Positions 12,100 through 22,300 of a stretch of 64,000 nucleotides of DNA are shown piece by piece (position 1 is the stretch's first letter; each line of letters starts with the position of its first letter). The DNA comes from Styela clava (taxonomy: Eukaryota; Chordata; Ascidiacea; Stolidobranchia; Styelidae), in assembly GCF_964204865.1 (NCBI RefSeq), contig NC_135250.1, positions 12,152,001 to 12,216,000 on the forward strand. The letters run 5' to 3'. The notes below the pieces were generated by a model, which was not told the DNA's origin, made no database searches, and was given only the letters and a program-made list of their open reading frames with translations. The position numbers and the translations under genes were made by a program.

Positions 12100-15000
12100 C
12101 AATGACATTAAACAACATGATGCGCAACTCCGGCATTTTTGGCCGAAGATCGTATTCGATAGCACGCTCCAATGCACATACTTGACGAGACGAAAACGAG
12201 CGGATGTGTGTTGCTTTCAAGGCATGGCACGAATGGTGTTCGAGCCTGCTTCGACAGTTATTGTGGTTTTTATTGATATTTGGAAAATTGAAAGTAAAAA
12301 GAAATCGGAAAAAAGTAAGGTAAATACTATTGTTGTATATCACACCCGGGCATCGCACTGTTAAGTACATGCGGGAAAGCCAGCTTTTGTCAAATACTAC
12401 AAAGTTTATAATTCAGTACGGTACGTAGTTGGCCATCTGCCGAAATTGCATATTTACTTAACCCTTATGGTTTCAAATAGTTCATGCACCTTCAGTTAGA
12501 TTTTTTTAATCTTTTATTTGCTTATTGAATCAAAGGGTTAACAAGTTCACCTAAAATTTCACTCATACCGGTCTATATTGTATAGTCTGATCTCTCAAGT
12601 ATTTGGAGCCACGAATGCTTATAATTTTCTGACTAAACCCCTTTATTAATTGGTTTATATACCAAATTCAGTAAAACATTTTTTACAAAAAACATAAGAT
12701 ATTGGATTTATTAGCTTTTCCATTCTGAATCATATAGACTGCTCTATTTATTCTTAACGAAAGTTAATACATCTCCTCTCCTACAGATGTGAAAGTTGTG
12801 GACAGACCTGTCTAAGCATTGTGAGACTCCTGTAGCACAAGAGCAGTAGCAATAATAGTAAGTATATCAATCAAGAAATTAGGCCGACATAAAACAAAAC
12901 TTTCAACTATTCGTCTAACCTGAATTTCCTATTATTTATTCACAGGACAACTGTAGCAGAAGGGGAGATATCAGAAGTCTGGTGACATATCAGTGACAGT
13001 TTGATTCCAAGAAATATGATTAGAATACTCTATAAATGTTTGCAATAGAAAAACAACCTATAGAGGAATGCAAAGACATTTGACCCTCCGGTAAAGTTGT
13101 GTATGGCCCTTACATCCTGCAGGGCTTGAGGGAAATAACTAAAATTTCTAAAGCGTAAGATTGCATAAGCGGTCTTCTTTGTAAAAAGGCACAAAACATG
13201 CCAGACATACTTAAAACAGCTTTGAAAAATGAGGATTACGGGTCACTGACTACACCTGTGTTATATTTGGTTCATTAAATTTTGGTAGTACTATAGAAGA
13301 AATTCAGGAAAGGGTATAATCATGATTCATGATAAAATAATGTTATATATTTTGGACAACTCGAACGCTTAACAATATTTGTAATAGTATTTTGGAAGTT
13401 TTTTTTTATTTAAATGTAAAAGATTTTTCAAACCTTTTAAAGTGAAATTGAATATTCACACAGAAAACAATTTACTGAAAGAAGTTTTAGAAAGTTAATT
13501 TTTTTTTGTTCACATTTTGACTCAATTAAGAATACACATCAAGCTAGCAAAAGAATACTGAATAAAACACTTGAGTGATTAAATTAAAGTACATGAAGAA
13601 GGTGGCATTTTCGAAGAAAATGGGAGTTGCAATATTTCTGCATTTCACAAAATTCTGAAGCACATTGTTAAATTTGTCATGTTTCCATCAGTATAATGAA
13701 AAAACACAATAAGCTCAGCAGTCAATATGACAAATTCGAAGACCAACTCCGAACAGAAAATTACCATGTGTTTGTATATTAATATAAATATACAACGACT
13801 TAGTTACTAAAAATCAATATCAATAATAATTCAAGCAATCCTACGCCATGCAATGTAGCCCGAAATGTCTTGTCGAAAAAATCTGCCATTTGTTTTTTTA
13901 CTGATCTATACATGAAATGATAAAAGTGACTTTTTTGCATTACTGGAATTAATTAAACTTTTGCAAAGATACAGATTAACCCATGATCATGTGACCTCGT
14001 TAGTTAGAGTTGGTACTATAAAATCATTTCAGCCTGGCCTTAGTATGCTGGTGACACAAAGAAGATGTCGAACGTCAGGACAAATGTAATTAAAAAAAAC
14101 ATTGAGTTTATACTGTAGTATTTTTGTTAATTTTAGGTTCATAGATTAAGTCATTTTTTAGTGTATTTATTATTCTTTCCTTAACCAACGCTTGTTCAAA
14201 AATGATTTTGATGGTTGTACATGGAATTTTATGATTTTTTGTAATAAATACAGTAACTTGCAATAATAGTGGAATGCAAATATTAATATGTAATTGCATT
14301 TGAAATTAAAGAAAATAATAATACTTAATCCAACTGATTAGTTGCATCACAATATATGTCACAAACTAAAACTATCTGAAAAATATCTTTCAAGTATACA
14401 TTATCAAAAGCCGTTTGCGGCCCTTTTTACAATTTCTAACATGCAATGCGGCTCTCGAAACCCATGAGTTTGACACCACTGATCTATTCTAGACGATTCA
14501 AGCATTGCTTTGGGAAATAATATCACTTCAATTAAATTGAAAAAAAATCTCGCTATATTAAATACAAAACCATTGCTATCATAAAGGTAAACCAATTCAG
14601 CCATTCGGAATATATTGGCCTTCACAAAGCAATGGAGGCAGAATTGAGAGTTCATGAGCTATGAACTTTTGTTCTTTTCTTTGTCTTGAACTTTTCATAC
14701 TTCACAGCCTCTATTAATTTTTTTTTAATTTTAATTACCATGTGATGGTCATACATACTGTATATTTGTATTTTCTGTCATGATGTATTATCTCAATGTG
14801 TCAAACTTTTAATTAGTGTGTATATTTTGCCTCCAGATGACATAAATGTATTGTCTTGCTTATTACCTCAGCTTGGAGTATTGACAAGAAAAAAGTGCCC
14901 GTAGATTACGTAAGAAAATGTTTAACTCTTTGTTATAATCAGAATTCACATTTAATAGGAATTATAAACAGCCAACAATCAATGAGAATTATATGCCAAA

Positions 15001-15808
15001 TCCTTCAAAATAAATTTGTCTTCTAAAGTCGGAGGAAGGCAAAACATATAGGTAGTTTCCATTCACACAAGTTTTTCAAGAAGACTTGCTCGAGACAAAC
15101 TAAATGAGCATCGTCAGGTGATCGGTAAGGCTGCAAGTTGAATCAGCCCTGCAATCTCCTGCATAGAAGATAATATTAATTAGCGGGCTAAGAGATAAAT
15201 TTCTAACTTTAGACACAAACCTATCTACGAGGCATTATGTACCAGCAATGTTACCTACGATTAACTGAATATGTAGCCTAATATGTCTAATAAATTCACC
15301 TACTAAAGCAAGTTCGATAGTTTCAAACTTTCTGCTATGGAATTGTATCACATCACCTTTAAGAGAAGTAAAAACAGTTTTGCTGTTTTGTATGACACCC
15401 TCTTTAAAAGAAATTTCAATGTTTAAGCGCAAACATTAAAATTACTAACTTTGAACTTTGTCATTATCTGCAAAATGTTTCACACAAATCTTTACTCTAT
15501 CGCGTTTGTAATATTCTCTGATAAAAAAACGTCTATGATGTTCAGAATTACTCTATACAGCTTTTCTGCCATTCTTGCTTTCCAAATGAGCAAAAATTCT
15601 CAGATATAGAGATTATTTTCTTTCGTTACAGGCGCAAAAAGGCGGGTACTACACGTAAAGAAGACGCCGAGTAGCAAAAGCAAGCGGAAAACCGTCGCGA
15701 AAGGCGACGAGAAATATGTGCATTAGAGCGTATCATGAAATACAATCTTTCGCATGTAGTCTTATGGAGTGACGTCAGAGTTGCCTATCATGTTGTTTAT
15801 TGTCATTG
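12100..15808. mobile_element. Element C, copy 1: 3.7 kb TIR transposon relic
   Basis: Ends CAATGACATTAAACAACATG (12100) and the inverted form at 15808, in an imperfect long TIR of roughly 110 bp (both ends also share a GTGCATT(G/A)GAGCGT...GAATACGATCTT-like block). Flanked by a 7 bp repeat GTTGAAA (12093-12099 and 15809-15815). Collinear with copy 2 at 28734-32546 throughout. Frames are broken and there is no intact transposase. Short conserved stretches bounded by splice-like signals (12787-12860, 12955-13050) may be remnants of transposase exons. The superfamily is not settled; 7 bp duplications and CA ends leave P, hAT and Dada open. Confidence 0.85.
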
Positions 15809-15815
15809 GTTGAAA

Positions 15816-16930
15816 CTACCCCAAGTGCCGCTGATGAAAAAGACAGCGCTTTGTCAGGCAGCAGAAAAATGCAAGCAAGCATCATCATCATCATCATTTT
15901 ATTTTGGTTCTCTGGCATAAAACAACACAAAAAGTCAACATACAAACAAAATGCAGAGAAAAGTGGAAGTCGAGCATAACTTAAAATAGATATTTTAAAA
16001 AGTACGCGACTATCTACCAAAAAAAAAAATAATAAAAGGGCACGAAAGAATTAACAAGATTCAGAATCGGAACTGCAACTGCAAAGTCACACCAAGCTGC
16101 TCCTGAAAACAGAAGTTGGCCCTGCACTTGGTAGTAACTGTGGTGTGTGACGAATATCCTTATTTTGTTAGGTTGTTTTGCATTTATCACTGTCATATAA
16201 ATCACAACTTGTTCATAATCACCTGATAACTTTAGAACCGAACCAAGTGGTGGGTGTTTGCCCATCTGACCATGGGCTGACTATATAACAATGAGGTAGT
16301 GCCCAGTGAGAGCAATTCTTCCATATTATCAGAGGATGAAACCAGGCAGCTTTAATAAAATACCTCAGACGCTCCATTGCTTTCATATTTTTTGTTTGTT
16401 GTGCCCAAAAGCATATATCTGGTGTGTATTTTTATCCTATACAACACAATATCTGTAAAACTATATAATTTGTAGTTATTTTCTTGGATTTACTTGCTTG
16501 TTCCTTCATCATATATTTTTTATAATCTGTTATATCCCATTTCTACACTGAATGAATAAACTATATTGTAAAACCCATCACATAACCGACTGTTTTTGGT
16601 TGAACCGGTATGATTGGAACTCTGGCTCAATCTAACTTTGTGGGATTAGCACCAACTACAGACGACAAAACTGTTGGATCTATTTTTTTCCCTCCATATA
16701 GGTTGTTACCAATGCTGGGGAAGGCTTGGTCATGCTTGGCTCAGCGGAAAATCTTTTAATCCCCTCAATTTCATCTGTTGGATAGTCTTGGTTAGTCCAT
16801 TTAAACCATGTTCATCACGGCCGCGGTCCATTCAGGAAAAATACAATTATCTTACCAAAACTTTCAATTTTTTACAATATTCGAATAAACAAAATCGCGG
16901 TATGCCACCATTTTTTACGATAAGCATATT
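15816..16930. other. Intergenic region right of element C copy 1
   Basis: Contains a short (ATC)n run at 15882-15897 and the possible exon continuation noted at 11990-12099. No recognisable gene. Confidence 0.3.
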
Positions 16931-16931
16931 A

Positions 16932-17289
16932 TAGAGGACTTGCACGGGTCACGTGACTTTGTTTACTGGACGACAAAAAAACAAAAAACGTCTATTTGGC
17001 TCCTGTCAGTTGTAAGTCGGATTATACGTTTCCGTTTTGTTTGGCTGTTGAAAATGGGTATTTCGTATTGTTCCGTTGGCTCTACGTGTAGTAAAAGTAC
17101 GAAATGGATCTTCAGTTATATTCCACTGTTTTCAAAAGATCCGGAACGTCGCGCAATGTGGATATCATCTATTGGCAGGACTGCTTGGTGTCAACGTATA
17201 ATCCGACTTGCAACTGACAGGAGCCAAATGGACGTTTTTGTTTTTTGCCGTTCAGTAAACAAAGTCACGTGACCCGTGCAAGTCCTCTA
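16932..17289 (+). mobile_element. Hairpin MITE carrying a THAP-like half domain
   Basis: About 105 bp inverted arms: TAGAGGACTTGCACGGGTCA at 16932 and its inverse ending 17289, continuing through TTTGGCTCCTGTCAGTTG. In the loop, an ATG at 17054 opens a frame with MGISYCSVGSTCSKS and IPLFSKDPERRAMWISSIGR, the first half of a THAP zinc-finger DNA-binding domain (C-x-C start, F-P, DP..R..W..I.R). The second half is missing because the frame runs into the right arm. Probably an internally deleted THAP-transposase element. Confidence 0.8.
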
Positions 17290-17499
17290 TATATAAACAA
17301 AAAAAAACAGGAAAATACAAAGCTACAGAAAAGGATACTCCTGTAGTATGTGTACCAACATTTTATTATGATTTTTCACATTATAGTTGTCTTATTAATT
17401 CGGGGACTGTCTGTGTTAGCGGTATGTTAGTCGTTGGTGTTAGCCAAGTGAATAGTTCCATACACAACTTAATGGGTCGCGGCCCATAGCCTGATGGGC

Positions 17500-17790
17500 C
17501 GAGGCCCAATTCGATGGCCCGTGGTCCAGGCCCATGGATCGTAGAGGAGTCACCACTTCCACTCATTTTAAGAGTGTATTTGCGAGGTGGCGCCTGTGAG
17601 ATGGGGTATGTGTTTCAAAATATCATTATGATTCACCGCATACAACAATCTATTTTTTGAAAAGTACGGTACCGGTAAAGAATTTTAGCCTAGTCTATCC
17701 ACAGCTATTTCTAGTTACACTAATTTTTTATTACTGCAATTAAACTAAAACTCCTAGGAAGACAGGGTGAGAGGTCTTTACGGTAAAATT
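17500..17790 (-). repeat. Repeat A, partial inverted copy
   Basis: Shares TTTGCGAGGTGGCGCCTG, ATGGGGTATGTGTTTC, CGCATACAACAATCTATTTT and AAAGAATTTTAGCCTAGTCT with 32640-32800. Preceded by a GGCCCATGG-rich stretch (17470-17545). 17800-18236 holds a degenerate GTGCAAAT/TGCACCCA-type stretch (18060-18160) and no gene. Confidence 0.65.
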
Positions 17791-18241
17791 GGATTTATTC
17801 ACATTCAAGTGCTTGAAATTTTTACAGTGATTTTGAACAGCATTTGTTCATTCACAAATGAACGTCAAAGCATGCTTTTACTTTTAAGTACAGCCAACGA
17901 CTATGGGCGAATGGATGATACAAAAGTCTGGTGAGGAGCAGAACAGAACTTCAAAATTCGAGCCCGTTCGAATATCGGTAAAATGGCGAAAAATACATAT
18001 ATATCCACCCATTTTCATTTTGTTCATCAACCCAGCTCTATTCCGGACAACTGGATCGGTGCCCCAGCCCAATTATTCTTGCAGCAACGTACATATGTAC
18101 CCGCGAATTGCACCCATGAACATTTGCACCCACGAATATTCGTATCTCGAACAAATTTTCATTATTTAAAAAAGTGGCTAACTTACGTTAGTTTTGTGGA
18201 CGTTTTGTACCAGTTTATAAAGTAAACGAGGCTTTATGAGT

Positions 18242-19026
18242 TGTAGATTATAAGCGACTTAACACCTATGATGAGGCTCTACAAGAAGCCTATAACGTGT
18301 TGGGCGGTGACACTTCGCGCTATTAACTTCCCCTGATGTATAACCTGCCAGGTTTCTCGATAATTAACAACTCCACAACTTTGAATATGAACGAAATGTA
18401 ATGCAGTCGATAAAATACCAGTCTACATGCACAAGTACGATATAGACGAATAAATAAACGACGAAATTGTGTGATGATAAGAACAAATAATTCCAGTATT
18501 GTAGAGACACAAACGATCACAGTATTGTAGAATGTAGACGTCCAACTAAAGTTATGTTGAGGTTGAGGTTGAGGTTGAGGGTTGCTAAAGTTTACGACCA
18601 ACCCAACAGGCAGGTTTATAACATACTTAATTCTAAAGATGCAAACAATAGCAACATTACAATATGAAAACAAATCAAACCCTATTATTTAACTTAAAGA
18701 CAAGCGAATAAATCCGCTCATTACGGCATATGAATTAGCATTACTAACAGACTAACCGGCAAACTTTAGCACAAATAAATTGTAAACAGCCGACTGGCAA
18801 TGATTTGAAATAATAAACAAACACAAAAAACGAGAGAAAAGAAAAATCGATAAAAGACTTTGTTCCCGCCGACAGGCCTATTCCTACCCACGAACAGATG
18901 GTGCAATCGCCTTGAAGGGAGTAGTTTATTAGCGGTCATTCGACAAAAGTGCAATGACAGATTTCTCTCGAAATAACCCCGGGTCAAATATATGCAAAAT
19001 AAAACAAAGAAACTTTGTCTGTAACA
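18242..19026 (-). repeat. 3' LTR of the BEL/Pao element
   Basis: 785 bp, TG...CA bounded, identical as read to the copy at 25085-25869. The open frames inside it (about 116 codons) occur in both LTRs and have no recognisable protein content, so I treat them as non-coding. Confidence 0.95.
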
Positions 19027-19163
19027 TTCCCGGCCTCAAAATAACGAATTGAACAAAAGTTATTTTCAAACATTTAAACAAAATACAGACAAGTTTCTTT
19101 CCCATCACTAGTTAACATTTGGTGCAATTCGAAACGAAATGTGTAAATCAAAATATGTACAAA

Positions 19164-19346
19164 TCAAGGTGATTCTAAGTAACATAGCTTCCTTATGTCC
19201 CGAATGTAAGTCGACTTTGCTGTTCTAACGCGAACTCGACGAACATTTCCATATTGGTCTGGATAAACCTCTTCCACAAGAGCTTTAGGCCAAGACCCAC
19301 GAGGAGAGTTCTCATCCATAACCAGCACTAAATCTCCAACAGCAAA
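19164..19346 (-). pseudogene. Integrase C-terminal (chromo-like) segment, out of frame
   Basis: The overlapping minus frame encodes the usual Pao integrase tail (FAVGDLVLVMDENSPRG, then VRRVRVRTAKS and IRDIRKLCYLE) and ends at a stop at 19164, about 140 bp before the LTR. It joins gag-pol only across a one-base shift in a short homopolymer. This is either a real inactivating deletion or a consensus error. Confidence 0.85.
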
Positions 19347-22300
19347 TTCCTCTTTTGTTGTTGCCATTTTTGACGAGTCTGTAGTATTTGCAAATACTCC
19401 TTCACCCAACGATTCCAAAATTGATCTGCCATCCACTGAACCAACTTCCATGATTTTCTGTATCCATCAGCCTTGAGAAATATATCAGATGGATATGAAG
19501 GATCTAGACGTCCAGTCAGTAACATTCCAGGTGTTAGCGCTTTCAAATCCTTAGGGTCATCTCCAACGGCTGTGATTGGTCGGTTATTCAGTATCCTTTC
19601 TACTTGTGTCAGGAAGGTGTAGAAAGATGCCTCCGTCAGCTGCCGTTCCCCAACAAGAGCAGTTAACACTTTTCTGACAGAGCGTATCATGCGTTCCCAA
19701 CAACCGCCCCAATGACTGGCAGCAGGAGGGTTAAAATTCCACTTTATTTCTTTTTGGCTGAGACTCTGATGAACCGACTCGTTCCATCTTTGCACACCCT
19801 CCTTCAGATATTTGTTAGATGCAGTAAAATTTGTACCATTGTCAGAAAACACTTCCAAAGGCAAACCCCGTCTTGCAGTAAAACGATCAAAGGCCTCAAG
19901 AAATGCTGATGCGTCCAAAGAATTGACAACTTCAATATGGAGAGCTCTAGTAGCCATGCAGGTGAATATAGCAGCCCATCTTTTGACTTCACTCCGGCCA
20001 GACTTGATCAATACCGGTCCCATCAAATCTACTCCTGTACTTGCAAAAGGAGAATTTCCTGGTGTTACTCTAACTTCTGGTAATGGTGCCATAATTTGTG
20101 TTCCAGACTTAGAATGCATCATTTTACACTTTAGACATCTTCGTATTCGATTTCTGATTGCAGAATGCCCTTTGATTATCCAAAACTTTTCCCTGATCAC
20201 AGACAAAATGTGCAATACACCACTGTGTCCTTCTTGATGATGATAATGGTCGATTATCAAGTCTGTAACATGATGATGATATGGTAAAATCAGTTGATGC
20301 TTCGATTCTCGAGATAAACTTGAGCGCTGAAGTCTTCCACCAACGCAAATTACTCCATCGATCAAGCATGGTGTCAAACTCTTCAAACTTGATGATTTAG
20401 TCAGTTTCACATCTTCACTAGAAAATGCTTCATCTTGTACAAGTCGAATGACATTAGTTGATGCCATCTTGAGTTCATCAACACTCAATCCAATTTGATG
20501 AAATTTAGGTTTATCCTTCTTACCATACTTCCACAGAAAACATTTCTTGAAGCGACACAACCAGGCAACACTTCTACATAGCTTCGTCCATGATGAATAT
20601 CTTTCCAAGATTTTGAATAGAGCTGGCTTCGATTTTCCAGTTGTTGCACACACTTGACGTGTCGATTTTGTTTCTGGATCATTATCTGAAACCTGTGGTA
20701 ATATCTTTGGTCTTTCAGGCCAGTTTTCCTCCGAATCACAAAGAAAGTTTGGTCCCTGAAACCACATGTTGCACTTGTTCAATTTGCTAGGCATTACTCC
20801 TCTCGAAGCAACGTCAGCTGGATTATCCTTCGTTCTCACATGACGCCACTGCGATGGCTCTGAAAGTTCATGAATGGTTGCAATTCGATTTGCAACAAAA
20901 ACTTTAAATCGGGTTGACACATTATTGATGTACTGTAAAACAGACATTGAATCTGTCCAGTAGACGATCCTTTCAAATTTATATTCCAATTCCGATTGAA
21001 TCATAGCACTTAGTTTTGCTGCAACCACCGCTGCGCACAGTTCTAATCGAGGAATTGATACCGCCTTCAAAGGAGTTACTCTAGATTTTCCTGCGACAAA
21101 TTCACATTGAACTGCTCCAGAAGTGCTGACAACTCTTACGTAAGAAACTGCTCCAAGACCAGATTCACTGGCATCACAAAAGGTATGCAACTGCATCTTG
21201 CATGATTCATACCTAGTTCCATGCAGCCATCTTGGTACCCTCACTTTTGCCAATTCAGATAATTGTCCAATCCAATTCTCCCATAGTTTAATTGCATTCA
21301 TAGGAAGGTCATCATCCCAGCTGAGATCCTGGGCACACAAACGTTGCAATAACTTCTTCATTGGCAACAGGAATGGGCCCAGCATACCCAACGGATCAAA
21401 GACTTGACTCAGCATTGAGAGCAATCCCCTCCGAGTATGTGGTTTCTGCTGAATATCGACTTCAAATACAAAGGAATCTAGTGGAATATTCCACGACAGT
21501 CCGAGTACTTTCTGCGATGACACTTTGTCAAGATTTAAATTCACTGATGAAACAGCTCTGTCAACTTCAGGTATAGAATTCATAACTTCAATGCTATTGC
21601 TGGAAAACTTCGAAAGATGGAAACCCCCATTTTCCAATAAACCGCAAACTTCCTTAATTCGTTTCAATGCAAGAGGAACAGTCGGCTCAGATCGTTCTAA
21701 GTCATCGACATAAAAACTCTTTCTAATAGCATTCAAGGTTTCTTCATCTTCATGGTTTGCATTATCTTCAGCTACCCGTCTTAAAGCGTAGCATGCAACA
21801 CTTGGCGACCAATTTCCACCAAAAAGATGAACGTTCATTTGATACTCAGCTACTGGTTGTTTGAGATCACCATCTGGCCACCATAAAAATCTCAATGCTT
21901 CACGATCTTCAGGTGTGACTAGAACCTGGTGATACATACTTTTGATATCAGCAACCACAGCAATCTTCTCTTGTCGAAATCTTGACAGGACACCAATTAG
22001 CGAATTAGTTTGAGAAGGTCCACATAGAATATTGTCATTAAGAGACGTGTCTTGGTATCTAGCAGAAGCATCAAAAACAATCCGAAACTTTCCTCCTGTG
22101 CAGTGATGAGGAAGATACCACGTCTTTTTGGTGTGTTCCAGCTTGTTATCCGAAATTCTGCTTGCATGACCATTCGATATGTATTCTTCCATTTTCTTCT
22201 TATATTTATCATGCAATTCTGGATCACGAAGCAATCTTTTCTTCAAATTGTTGAGACGTGACTCAGCAATTTTTATGTTATTTGGCAATTCTGCGTCTTT

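Noticed and set aside
12182..12370. Frames on both strands near the left end of element C, mirrored at 28720-28989
   Set aside because: Encoded by the terminal inverted repeat; interrupted and not a transposase domain.
15882..15897. Short ATC repeat read as poly-Ile membrane segment
   Set aside because: Simple sequence; translation there is not supported.
18323..18673. 116-codon frame repeated at 25166-25516
   Set aside because: Lies in both LTRs; no recognisable domain, so it is LTR sequence rather than a gene.
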